Below are positions 12,363-24,668 of a stretch of 64,000 nucleotides of DNA, one piece after another. Made by a program: the position numbers and the translations under genes. The DNA lies in the NCBI GenBank assembly GCA_005408345.1, contig SEMN01000056.1, positions 1,426,001 through 1,490,000 on the forward strand, in the 5' to 3' direction. Source of the stretch: Macquaria australasica (taxonomy: Eukaryota > Chordata > Actinopteri > Centrarchiformes > Percichthyidae). The notes beneath the pieces were generated by a model. It ran no database searches and was not told the DNA's origin. It saw only the letters and a program-made list of their open reading frames with translations. How positions within the stretch are numbered: position 1 is the stretch's first letter; each line of letters starts with the position of its first letter.

Positions 12363-13859
12363 CTGGTTTTTTTATTTCTTATCTGTACTGCAGACTGAAG
12401 TTTTCTCTCCTCCCTTGAACCCGTACTTTCCTTTGTCTTGCCATCATACCAGATTTGTTTTGTAGTAACAAAGTTTAGTACTTGGAAATTGCAAGCCCTA
12501 ATCATTTTAGCTCTCAAAGGTAAAATGAGTTTTAGCACACCCCCAAATATGCTGCTGTGCATAATTAATTCATTGTATTATGTATACATGCACCCCATAT
12601 AGTCTGCATTTTACTGACTCGAGGGGGGGGGGATAACTGCAGCTTTTAACATCGAACACATTCTTCAGTCTTCCGGTGGCGTTTCTTAAACAATAGCCTG
12701 TGAAGAAAATGCAGTGGGAGACCAAAGAAAGTGCACAATGTGAAGATAAATATATCTGAAGCATGTATTTGGAATGAATTATGTATTTTTTTCCCCCAAT
12801 GTGCTGTGGTAATTGCACATCAGAGTCTGAGTCGTCACTGAGAAGACATATCCACTTTTTCTTATTCTCACACATGCAGGTCAGTTTAAGTATCACTGAG
12901 TTTGGGGGTTTTGTGATGATTGTTATTTATTGAGTTGGTTAGGTAGACCCCTTTACCCTACCTCATCTACATCCACTTAAGGTTCCTCAAGTCCTTAAGG
13001 TTCCCAGAATAACTGAACCACCCAAAGAAAATGGATATGAAATGGATGAAACAGTGGCAGTAGAGTGAGAATATTTCCATACCCTGGCCTGATGACTGGC
13101 AATCAAACCTTTCTTGAACGCTACATTACTCCAGGATTGTTTTATCAGATCAGATGTAAATACATTGACACTTAGAAATAAGGAGAGGTATTACAAAGCC
13201 AGAGGTGGAAAGTAACAAAAAACATTGACTCAAATAGTAAGCTCTGGTGCAAGTTGAGATGTTTGGAAAATACATGGCAACAATACTGATCACAGACTCA
13301 CTTGAAAATGAAAACTGGAGGTATGTAACTTTATAAACAGAGCATACAGGAGAGTCACTCCTGTCAAATTGCATAAGATGGGTACTGTTGGCTTGATCTT
13401 TGTTGGCACCTTTTTCCACATGGTTTGAGATTGCGCAATAATAAAGGTCTTTTGGGAAAATGTTACACAATCCCTGATAACATCCCCTGTGACCCAGTGT
13501 TGTGTACAAATAAGGCATTTTAGCTAACTTTAACAAACAATAACAACTGGGTGTATGGCTGCAGTGAATTGGCAGGACTGAATAGTTGATTTGTTAATAT
13601 AGCAACAATTTTTTTTTGGTTGTATATTTGTAACTATCTCATAAGACTGTGCCTTTAAATATGAAGATTTGATTTTTGGTATTGACAAGTATAAGAGTAC
13701 TTTGTATTAATACTGTCTATACAAATGCAAGTTTTAAAAAGGTGAAACCATGCTTCATATTCTTTTATAACTATATGGACTCTTACATTTAGACTCCACA
13801 TCACAGAACAAAATAAAGCTGTGCAGACATATGGACCAGACTGTCATCAATATATTATC
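12363..13859. other. Downstream flank of ctnna1, possible extended UTR
   Basis: No gene was recognised. A run of ten G occurs at 12623-12632. A fragment beginning about 13204 (agaggtggaaagtaac) resembles the end of a dispersed teleost repeat. The - strand holds open frames of 108 and 128 codons, but their translations show no domain and have unremarkable composition. A second AATAAA at 13812-13817 could end a longer ctnna1 transcript. Confidence 0.5.
13812..13817 (+). promoter_or_regulatory. Possible distal poly(A) signal
   Basis: A canonical AATAAA lies about 1.47 kb beyond the main ctnna1 signal, with a TGTGCAGACATATGG stretch after it but no strong U-rich element. It could serve alternative polyadenylation, or it may be fortuitous in this AT-rich DNA. 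Confidence 0.25.
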
Positions 13860-15297
13860 GGTGCTGGAATGTAACTAAGTACATTTACTCAAGGACTGTA
13901 CTTAAGTACAAATTTTAGGTAATTGTACTTTACCTGAGTATTTCCATTTTATGATACTTTATACTTCTTCTGTACTACACTACCCTCCATTCATTTAATA
14001 ACTTTAGTTACTAGTTACTTTGCAGATTCAGATTATTAATATCAACCAATAAATGATAATTATTTATGATAATTGATGAATAATAATTAATGAGGATTAT
14101 GGATAACTGTAAGATACCAAGCTGTGTATAAAGTAGTTGAAATTAGCCCCACCTTTGCCCCAGCTTCAACATTAAAGTGATGTGCACATGAATGCATCAC
14201 TATTATTAGAATCCAATAATATACATTATTCTGAAATGGGCCATGTCAGTGAGTACCGGTCGCAATACCAAAATGTCTGCCGTAAATGAAAGAGAAGAAG
14301 CCGCCAAAACTGAGTTAGGTAATGGACATAAAAAAAGACTTTTAAATGGTTTGTTTTCGTGACCCAAAAGTCTAAAACAGCAGGGAGGCGAGTTGCTGTA
14401 GCGCCCGAGGAAACATGCGGGGAGCATTGGGACTGACAAACCAACAAGTCTGCTTACACCTAGTCCCTTTTTCACAAAGGTGGGTGAGTGCGTTGTAAAA
14501 GGACAGAGACTGGCTGAAATAACCTTTCAGCATTGTGGCAGAAATGCAGCTGTGAAGTGTTGTCACTGCTGGACCCTGCCAACCTTAAGTCTGCACAGAC
14601 CAAACACACCTCCAGTTCCTTCTATGAAATTTCGTTTTAACCTTGTAAAAAAAAAAGAAAAAAACATTATCACTGAACATCAACAACTCATGCTTTACAC
14701 ACTGAAGGACCACTTAGTTGCATAACTGGGAGTCCAGCTGACCTTGGAGAGAAGCATTACTTGCAAATGCACTAATGACTGGAAGGATGTTATCCTGAGC
14801 TGAGATGGTTCAACACCCACACCGGCTGCCCTCAGCAGTTTCAATGGTAAGTGAAACTTTATTTTTATTTTTACCACTGGTATTATTGCCCTTCTATTGT
14901 GTTGTAGATTATTTTGCACATTCCACACACATGCTACTGTCTGCTTGTGTCAACATAGATGTTGCAGAGAACATTGGTTACACACGATGTCTCAGTCTGG
15001 TTGTTCCTCCTTGTTAAGAGCCTTGAGAGGCCTATCTATAAATCTTATAATGCTCATGCAGCTGAGACACAGAGTCAGTGGGTTGCTCATGTCTGACTCA
15101 TGTGTTAGTGTGCAGTTTTTAGCCAGTGATTTCTGATTGAGGGCTATGTTCCTGTGAGGTTGGAGTCTTTTTAGTAGTCGAGATTTGTCTAAATGCAGCT
15201 TCAAGTAAAAGTGTGAATGCAGGACTTAATCTGCAATTTTTAGATAGTTGTATTGCTACTTTTCTAGGTAAAGGATCTGAATACTACTTGCAGCACC
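13860..15297. mobile_element. Dispersed teleost repeat, two halves with a long interior
   Basis: The left end (ggtgctggaatgtaactaag, then repeated tactcaag/tacttaag words) and the right end (about 15195-15297: caagtaaaag, gaatgcagga, gtaaaggatctgaatact) match in my memory the two ends of a very common percomorph repeat. The outermost seven bases form an inverted pair, GGTGCTG at 13860-13866 and CAGCACC at 15291-15297, as expected for a non-autonomous DNA transposon. The copy is degenerate, and about 950 bases in the middle (about 14240-15190) do not resemble the usual short interior. No flanking target duplication is visible. Family assignment is uncertain. Confidence 0.6.
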
Positions 15298-16160
15298 ACA
15301 CAAAGTTGAAACAATCCTCCTCACTCCAGAAATGTCACTGACACCAGGCCCTGACATCTTCACAGAACTTTACTTTATAGAATAAATCAATATGTGGTAC
15401 CATGCACACAGTGTGGACTGAAAAAAGAAAGAAAGAGGAAAAAATAAAAAAATAAAAACAACTGCCTGGGCAGAACCAGTCAGCATGGATTGTACATTTC
15501 TCAGCTTGTACCCTGAATTCACTGGAAGACTGGAGTTCCATAATAACCCATTCAATATTACCCATATTCATTATCATGAATAGAAGTTTAAAACATAAAT
15601 CTTCCACTTCATCTCTGTGTAAATTGGGTCCTCACTGACTATTATGAGTGACCACGTTAGGAGTAAATCTGCTTCCTACAATGTTAATATATCCACTCAG
15701 TAGAAAGAAGCAATAACGTTTGAAACTATATAGGCCTCACACACATCAGTTAGTGGTAATAATAAATCTCCCATGGATTTCAGTGAGTCCTGTGTGTTGA
15801 TGTAGCCTTTGACATGGGTTGACAGAGTGCTGTAGCGCATGAAGAAAACAAAACAAACAAAAACCAGTAAGTAACAGGGTCTGTCAAAAGTTGAAATTAC
15901 TTTCACTCGACTATGAACAGGTAGACCCTTGGTAACAAGCTTCATAGGACAATGGAAATTGTAGGGACTGAAAGCAGTGCAGATTAAATGTTGCAAAGCA
16001 AACTTACTCAGACATGTGATAGATTCCTGTCACACTCGAAAACACTCTTTGCTGTTGTGGTCTGTTCCATCGGTGCCTGTGCCATGTATCTCTCCATAAA
16101 GTCACATTTTCAACGCTTGGAGGTCACAGTGGGGATTTTGTAATATGATTTTACATTTCA
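15298..16160. other. Unique AT-rich sequence, no gene seen
   Basis: I see no coding exon, RNA gene or recognisable repeat. Open frames of 61-99 codons on the - strand have unremarkable translations, and one spans an A-rich tract at 15420-15460. Confidence 0.5.
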
Positions 16161-16378
16161 TTGCAATAACTTTTAGTGTTTGCATACACTTTTAACACTT
16201 TGCAATACTGTCCTTGTTATATGGAGTCCCTCAAGTGTGATTGGGACAATTTTAAAATAACTTTTGCAGTCCCTTGCAATAGATTTCGCTTTCCCTGCAA
16301 AAGACTTTGCATTCTTTTGCAAATCATTTTCACTGCGGCTGTCCAGTGTTGCTGTCTTTCTGCAAAATTGTGCAATCC
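16161..16378. repeat. Degenerate TTGCA/TGCAA-rich tandem block
   Basis: About ten copies of TTGCA, TTTGCA or TGCAA occur within 218 bases, many spaced 9-25 bases apart (for example 16161, 16274, 16307, 16361 and 16371). The arrangement looks like a decayed short tandem repeat. The core word resembles a C/EBP half site, but no function is implied. Confidence 0.45.
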
Positions 16379-16689
16379 CATAACAGATCACAGTAACTGT
16401 CATTTTTACAATATAGGCTCTTATCATATTACTGATTACATACTGTAGGTCTCTTCACACTTAAACATGTTAGCATGGGGCAACGTTCAATCCCAGATGC
16501 ATGTAGCCCTGTACTACATTTCTATATATTTAACTCTGTTGTTTGTATTTAATTGTAGGCTGATAGTGAGCCTTGGTTTGCTGGAGGTGGAGCTGACCAG
16601 TCTGATGTGGTGCTGCTCATTACTACAGAGTAGCCTGTTTTCCTTTCTCAAAGTCAGAATTAGTCAGAGTCAAATGCACAACTTGCTCC

Positions 16690-16892
16690 AGCTGAAATGA
16701 TCAGTCAATGATCAGCTTAATTGATTAATCAATAGACTATTTTGATAATCGATTTATTGTTTATGTCATTTTTTAAGCAGAAAATGCCAAACATTAAATA
16801 TTTGCTGGTGTTCTTAGTCCTGTATGATAGTCAATTGAATGTCTTTAGGATTTTGAGTGTTGGACGAACAAAACAAGCAATCTCAAAGCCTT
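16690..16892. repeat. Dispersed repeat with ATCAATTGATTAATC-type core
   Basis: The succession of gattaatcaat, gataatcgattta, tttttaagcagaaaatgcc, atatttgctgg, atgatagtcaattga and gacgaacaaaacaagcaat follows the order of a widely dispersed repeat I recognise from teleost genomes. The copy is diverged and probably truncated at both ends. The transposon family is not known to me. Confidence 0.6.
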
Positions 16893-17637
16893 AACACAAA
16901 ATAATAGGTTAGATTATGCTTGACTCCAGAAGCCAATGTAAGTAGTGTTTACAGTCATAATATAACATCAGTGCCTTGTTAGTTATGTATGGTTTGCGTA
17001 TTGTCTTGTTAAACTGTTAGTTGAGAGAAAGACAATAGCAAATCTGCAACTTTGTAAGCATGTAAATAAATATAAGTAATGTTCTCTGTAGATGGACTTT
17101 GGGTTGGGCTATGTGACAGCACATATTGTGAGATGATATAATATTGTCTGCCATCAGAGATTTTGCCATACCTCATATACCATGGTAGTTATCCCTTTAA
17201 TATCTCTGGGTGTATTAGGCCATTGAGGACAATATTACAGATCAATGAGCAGGACAGTATTGGATTTTTAAGGGATTTTTGTAGGGAATTTAATTAACTG
17301 GATAAGCCAAAAACAGACGTCCCTGTCTGGTATTTTATCCTTAAACAGTTTCCCCAATTGATTTTCTATAAAATGTACTATATTACAATACATATTGATA
17401 TTGTAATATGAAATTACATATACTGTGACAGAGGATTTGGTCCATTTGGCCCACACCTAGCGGAATTATCCTGAATACTTTAATACAGCTGCAGCTAGCA
17501 GATAAACTGTAGCCAATGTTTAGAAGCAAAGACACACAAAAAACATCTCACTTTACTGATACCACCGAGCAATTACGAAACCATACATTGCAATGCCCAT
17601 ATAGTAGGACTGGGAATACATATTGGCAAGACCTGAG
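16893..17637. other. Unique AT-rich sequence, no gene seen
   Basis: The segment is strongly AT-rich. It has no protein-like frame, splice-flanked exon or recognised repeat. Confidence 0.5.
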
Positions 17638-18182
17638 CTGTGTCTCAATTCCCCTTCTTCCATACTTACACTTGCTATTTGAACTGCATAAGTGCGTTCA
17701 CACTGACAATTATGGCAAAATGCAGTGCACTATGAGTACCCGGATGATGTACTCATAACGGTCAGAAAGTTGAGTGTGGAACGCTGGACACTTCTCACCC
17801 TCAGTGGTCGCCATCTTGGCCACGTAGCGGAAGGGGAGGGACGGCGGCCGCGGTTGCGATGGTTACGCTGAACACCGCATTAAAAGTAAAAGCACGTTCA
17901 TTTTTAATAAAACTGAATTGAGGTCAAGTGAGCAAACAAGCTGGCAGATTTTTTCGTGGGCAAGACAATTGCGGTCAAATGTTGGCGATAATGCTCCGCC
18001 CGGTTGCAATTTGCCATTAAAAAGAAGAAGAAGCGACCATCATTTCCAGTAAGTGCACAATGAATGTTCAATTTGAGACAACACTACCCTGTCAAAATTC
18101 ACCCACTACGCAAGTAAGTACATAGTGTACACAGTGTACTACATGGAAGTGTACTAACGGAAGTATTCGAACTGAGACAGCA
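17638..18182. mobile_element. MITE-like element with about 35-bp terminal inverted repeats
   Basis: The left end ctgtgtctcaattc..cttcttccatacttacact is mirrored by the right end (18148-18180), whose reverse complement reads ctgtctcagttcg..acttccgttagtacact; the arms are imperfect. The element is about 545 bp and has no coding capacity. It contains a GC-rich core at 17815-17860 with a GCGGCCGC site, in marked contrast to the flanking AT-rich DNA. Subterminal gtgtac/gtacac words repeat near the right end. Length, arms and lack of coding capacity fit a non-autonomous cut-and-paste transposon. No clear target duplication is seen, so the superfamily is open. Confidence 0.7.
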
Positions 18183-21100
18183 CTGGTGTTACAGTCCATT
18201 ATTTGAATCAGTTTATAACAACAGGACACATTTTCAGGACATTGCCTCAAAATGGTTTAGTGCTTCGTTTTTCTCATCACATCTGTTCAACAAAATTAAT
18301 TCTCTGTCAAGGCAAGACTTCCAGTCATTATAGCAAAATGGTAGTCATACAAAACACGATTAGCATTAAAGATGTCTGAGGCATGTCAGAATTGTATGCA
18401 TTGTGGCTAGGCTTATGGATTCTGAACCTGGTTTAGCAGCCTTTCATTGCTCTCCCCTCATGTTTAAGCTCGAGCCCACTGCAGTTGTCCCCAGACAAAC
18501 ACATCTCTGTAAATATGGCCGGTCCCCAGAGATTCTTGGCAGATAATAAGAGGATGGGTTCTCTGATGTGAAACAGGAGACCTAAATCGTCCGAGGCCTT
18601 GCAGAGTAAAACAATACAGTGTGGCTGTGCGAGGCATTTGAATGCAGATATGATGCAAAGATGACGGCACAGAGTAGCCGCTCATGTCAAACCTTCCCCC
18701 ACTGCTAGTTTCCACCCATTTGTGTTTTGCTGTGTCACTCAAACTGCTGTCGTCGCGCAACATGTTTGAATGAAGTTTTATCAATCACAGTGGCCAAGTG
18801 TGACAGTTCAATCAGTAAGGTAGGTTTTCCCAGAGATTCCCATTATTTTAAAATTAGAGGACCTGGGCTGGGCGAGGTAGGGAGGGAGTAGAGGGAGAGC
18901 AGGTTGTTGAGGAAGGGGTGGGGTGGGCTTATAGGTGTCGAGCTACGCTGTACATAAACACATGAATAGAGAGGCTTGTGGAGTATTAGCCCTGAACCAA
19001 GTGAGAGAGAATTGTCAATAAACACAGGCTGCTGGTCTGACAGTCTGTCAGTGCCACGGTGGGCGTCTCTGATAGATAGACTCGACTCTGTTGGAGTATA
19101 AATGTTAAATATGACTGGTTGAAAGGACCAGTGAACCACACCATACAGATGCTTGAGTGCCATAATGCCAAATAAGGTAGTCCTTGCTAAAATGTCAACA
19201 GCTTTACACAAAGGAGCCAAGAGTCCAGTGAGTCCAGCAGGACACCCAGGGAGTTTTAATGCTCTCCAGTGCCTACAAACACACACCAGAGCGGCTCTTT
19301 TATTTGTTGTATCAATATCAAACCAAACGAGATTTTGGATCATGGTCTATTTATTCGGATGAGTTACTTAACAGTCACAGCACAGACAATGAAATGTCTC
19401 ATCTCTATTTAACAAACACTAGAGATAACTGGGACGAGTAGAAACCTAGAAGTAAATGGGATGTATTTAATCCAATCTGAAGGTCTTCTATCGGTTCCCC
19501 TGACCTTATTAGTTTAACCTTTCCACGGCGTCATTAACAATGACATCTTCACATTAATACTTTTTTTTTTTTTTGCCAGGAGCAGTCTGCAGGAAAAAGG
19601 TTCCAGAGGTCCCCTCAAGCTACAGCTGCAGGGTGAGAGCTGGGAATTTGGGAGAACATTAATTACCTGAGGACCAGCCGGAGAAATGGTAACTGTTGTA
19701 AGGTACTGAATTGTATATTGGCCTGCCCGTGTCAGGTTTATGGTAGCACAGTAACCCACTTATCACGGTTAATGGAAGTGTTATCCTTTGGGGGATTACA
19801 TTTTGCTTTTCTTCGTAGAAGTGTAATTAGTAATGAGGTATGGGGCTTTCAATCTCCTCAGCGTTCATCTCATAAAGTGTAAAATTCCTCCCTTGTTGGC
19901 TGGTCAGAGGTTTTTATTGTGACTGCTGAGTCTTATGGCCAGTCTTTTTATAGGCACGCATCTGCCAATGGCGAGCCATGTTAGCCAAAGACGAGAAAGA
20001 GTTCAGCAACACATGCAGCACTGTCACTCAGCCTGTCAGGACTGATTATGGTGGTAAACCAGTGACTGGATGCTAGAGTAATTAAATGAAATGAAAATCA
20101 GACTTTTAATGGTGTGTTTGAACATTGACTCCAGGTTGAAAATCATGACTCTAAAGTAAATAACAGGTGGAAATACCTAATCTAGCCATAAAATCTATTG
20201 CTTTTCCACTTATAAAGAACCCCCACACACATGGTTGTCTCACTGAACACAATTTCATACCTTCCCCTTTTCATGGCATGGCTTCTGAGACCAGTTACAT
20301 CAAATCTATATCCTAATATCACCTCTGTCTAATGTAAGTGCAGGCCCAGGGTATTTATCCCCGGGGTTGTGAGTCTGAAAACATTGTAGAGTCGGAGGCT
20401 ATGTAATCCGGTGAAATGGTGCCAGCATTAAGAAGAGCACTATCTTTTCATTTAAAGTCACTTTTATAATCAGCTCCCAAGGAATCACAAAAAAGGCAGT
20501 AAAAAGTAATAGAATCAGCAGTTGCACAGACATTGGTAATTATGTTAAAAACTCCTTTCACAACGCAAGCTTGGGAAAAAAAGCTTAATACTGTAAGCCT
20601 TGCAGTGAGGGCTGCTGTCATTGTATTGCAAATAAATGGCTGTGGTGAACATGTGTGTGCTGTTGGGGACGATTTGTGTGATGTAATTAGATGTAAAATG
20701 CTTTTTAGCTGGCTCTTTAATTGACTTTTGGCTGGAGTGATTTGTGGTTTTCCCTTGTGGCACGGTGTTGTCTTCAGTCAAGGCCGGTGGATTATTTGCA
20801 AACACCTAAATCCAGTTACTTGAGCTGGACGTGTTCGATCATCTCTCTCTCGTGTGGAAATCTGAGGAAGAAGTGCTTTAAATATATATATTCCTTATTC
20901 TAGGTGTTCCCTCAATGATACTCTCAGGTGCTTTACTTGAAATACATCCTGACAGCTATTTAAACAGACCCAGGTATTAAACATTCTGTTGAACACCTTT
21001 GCATAAGGTAATCCAGTAGTGTCATACAGCATTGCTGACTACCAATCATCTCATATGTATTCCGGGTACCCGGCACTGTATTTTAATGGCTGACATCTCA

Positions 21101-24100
21101 GGGCTGCAATTCAAGTGTGATTTATATCTCCTCAAGTCATCAGTTACAATCAGATCCAAGGATCTGACTTTGTGCTCGCTGGACAAGCATAGCTAATACA
21201 GAGAGGAGGAAAGAGAAAAATGAGCTGTGTCGCATTTCCAATTTTTAGTGAAAATCTGAATCAAAGGTGTCGCAGTAGGGGTGGAGAAGGTTAGATAGAG
21301 AGAGAGCAAGAGACGAGTGACAGGGCTCTGCATTAGTACGCAGGCCTGTGTCTCATCCTTAAACCAATTTCCTTCCTCAATACTCTGGGGAGTGGTCTGA
21401 TTTGCACCGTTTCCTTTCTCCGAGTGTTTATCCTGCTTTCACAATTAGATCTCGCTCCCAGCTGCAGCATTAATCAAATAGCCAGACATATTCTCTGCAT
21501 TTGAAGATTGAGGGAATGTGTCCTACATGTCTTCCTCTGTGGTAACAGGCTGTGAAGCAGCACAGTTATTTCTTTAGCAAGTGTCTCACACATACTGTCC
21601 ACAGGTCTGACAGGTCACGAGGATTTCAGGGAGTTCTGAAAGGGAGCCAGAGTGTAGCTTATTTAGATATTGTGGTGCTGGGAAACATGCTTGTGACCTA
21701 TTGATTCATATAGCTCTTGCTTGTCTTGGTTTGGTATTTTGCTGTGTGTTTAGACTGTACTGAACCTGACATCGTCCAGGCACACATTATGAGAATATTA
21801 TTTTGTAGAGCAAGAGTTTTGAATGCTATCTGGTCCTTAAAGTAGAGATGTTTTTCTGGACCTTGAAAAAGTGAAAATGAAGGCAAAAATAATACTTTGA
21901 TTGAGAGTTGTTTTAGAGAGGCACAGAGCCTAGCACTACATAATAGAGTAATTTAGCAAAGAAACCATGGAGCTCATAGTTCATGGTTGCAGTATTGTGT
22001 GGGTGTGGGTGTGGGTGCATGCCTCTCTCTTCATAGCATAATGTCAATAGAAATCCACTACAATCACTTAATGTACTCTACTGCCCCACTCTACATACGG
22101 GCTTTAAATGCTTTAATCGAAGACCTGCTCATTTTTATTGGTGTTCTTTATAGTTAAGGTCAGTGATGATTTTCAAATGCACTCCGTGATTTGTGGCTAA
22201 TTAGGGCGAGAGTTAGTTAGACCACAAAAATGTATGTTTGCTCGGGGGCAGCGAGTTGGTCGGTGGTGAAACAAAGGCCAGAATACAGAGCGGGACCAAA
22301 TCTCCTTTGTGCTATATTAGATAGTCTTCGCTCCCTGTCTACAGAGTTCAGATGAAAAGACCAGCATGTAGTGTAGTAATTACTATACCAGAGGGGAGAG
22401 CAGCATTGTGACATTTGTCAGAAAGAGATGATTTACCAATCGAGCAGTTGCCTCTGTCACCATGGTTACCTGAGAAAGTTGTGACATTCAGCCAGGAACA
22501 TGCATGACAACCAATTTATTAGTCTAGAATTATTTCTGATAAAGCCAGAATTAGTAGTGATCGAGTGGGATAGGGAAGATATAAATCCTTAACTGGTCTG
22601 TTTCTTTCCCTATAATGCTGTGCATTGCTGGTGTCACATGTTAATTATCATAAGCGAGACCTGCAACAACAACAACTCCAGCAGCAAAGCAGCCAGCTTA
22701 TTATTCACTTATTAATCCCTCCTCAGTTCTCAACTTTATCTGCTGTGAAACCTGTCCCTCTGCACTGGTGGAATTGTTTATTCTGTGTTTTTTCCCCACT
22801 AAGAGTGTTTTTCTCTGCCAACTCTATAAGCAGCTATTTTGCTGTGTTGGCCTAAATTATCTGCATCCAAATGGCAAGTAACTAATGCAGCCCTCAGGTT
22901 GGGAGTCAACATGTTACGTGTATTTCAATATTTAATGAGCTAAACGCCAGTGCTTCCAAAAGAGTCCCGTAAAATGTCTGTGAAATGAGCACAAACTCTG
23001 TGATGCAAATTTGTTTTCTCGTGGACAGGAATTGTATGAAGATGATGTTCCTCCAACACAAATTGGATCGTGGCAACAACAACAGAAATTGGACACGTTA
23101 TTTCCATCTGTGCGTCATGTGATGTGGAAGCGTTAGCTCCTGGTCTAGTGCAGGCAACCAGAACAACTGTGGTTATGGTGCCACTAAACTTTGATCAAAG
23201 AATAATTGACTTTATTTTAAACTTATTTTTCCTTTTTTGCTTTATCTTATTTCAGTATAACGCTGGGGATATTCTGTATTTGTTCTTATTGCCAACACAT
23301 CCCATGAAAAGTATGTGGGACTGACTCAAAATAAACTACAGTGCCCATGTTCATCATAATGAAGGAACATGTTACCCAGTGCAACAGTGTGGGTCAGTGA
23401 TATGTTTTTTATTTTATTATTATTTTTTTAATGGCAACAAGGAAAATTCTCTATCAGGCTTTGGCTAGTTATTGTTAGTGATCTCATTGTTGTTTTTGGT
23501 ATTTATACAGTAACAACAAGAAAAACACATCACCAGCTTTATACTTTATGCATATACATTATTACACTGAAGTCAGTGGCAAAACTACGAAACTAAGGCT
23601 CAGGTTATAACGATAATCAACATGATCCTTTATGGTTTGGCATTTACAACCGTTTGACTAAGGACTAAATGTCAGGTTTTGGTCTGTATTAAATAAGTGA
23701 ATGGAAAAAATCCAGCCTGAGGCGTTATAAAATACTTATGGCGCAAGCTGGGAGTTGAAGCTGAAGGCATACGGTGATTCATATCTTTTTTGCAGTTCTC
23801 ACTTGCATGGAGCACGTATCATCCATACTCAACAACATTTTGGAGGACCGGGCTGGTGCATTAAGAATGAATTAATTCCATGAAGGGCAGGTTTAACCTT
23901 CAGGAAAACAATGCATGCACAATAGGCCTATGCTGCCTTCACTTGGTATCTCTTTGGACTTCATTTAGACTAATGCATCACAAAGACCAGTGCCCTTCCT
24001 ATTCTGCTGTCAGTTCCCATATTACTGCTGTCATGTATGTTGTAATGGTTGTAGGCCTGCAGTGACACCACTAAGCATGGGGGTGAGCCTGAATGGACGC

Positions 24101-24629
24101 AGACAAGGGCCCTGAACTGAACTGAGCTCGAAATGCACTGAGTAAATCAACCTTCCGTTGTAATGAGCTGCTGTGTTGGCTGACTTAATTAAAAGTGATG
24201 TTAAATAATTTCTCTGTGGTGATGGTGCCATGAACCCAGCTCAGCCTCACAGCGCGACCTGGTACTCTTCTCCACGGCTGATTTCAGTCATCATGCACAC
24301 TTGAGAAGCTGTATTTATCAGAATTTATCTCGCCTAAGAAAACCACCCATAACACTAAATTTAGATTTGTACATTTATTCCCCTTCCCCCTCTAATACCC
24401 CTGTACAGGGTGAATGAATTAGGGTGATTGTCTGTCTGTATATCTGATGAAGCGGGGTGCAGAACAACAGAAAAATGAAGCCCTGCTTTGGAACAGCTCC
24501 TCAGGAGTGTCTGCTTTCTTGCCTTGATTGCTCTGTGTTCCTCGAAGGCTGTGTAATATGGCGACAGTTCAATATGAAAGTAGAGGGAGGGATACTATTA
24601 AAGGGTTGAGTGAAGTTGTCATGGCATCA

Positions 24630-24631
<2 letters not shown>
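18183..24631. other. Unique noncoding sequence between the two converging genes
   Basis: No exon, RNA gene or clear mobile element was recognised in 6.4 kb. The longest open frames (106 codons at 18464-18784 and 166 codons at 18843-19343, both - strand) have no start context, domain or splice signals I could support. A short GTGTGG tandem occurs at about 21998-22017. Stretches such as 18450-18760 and 21000-21650 are evenly composed and non-repetitive, so they are reasonable places to look for conserved noncoding elements. Confidence 0.5.

Positions 24632-24665
<34 letters not shown>
24632..24665. repeat. (CA)17 microsatellite
   Basis: This is an uninterrupted CA dinucleotide run of 34 bases. 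Confidence 0.97.

Positions 24666-24668
<3 letters not shown>

Noticed and set aside
23030..23129. Exon-like stretch after gtggacag (ELYEDDVPPTQIGSWQQQQK...)
   Set aside because: The acceptor tract is weak, no donor precedes the stop codon, and the protein is not recognised. It is probably a chance frame.
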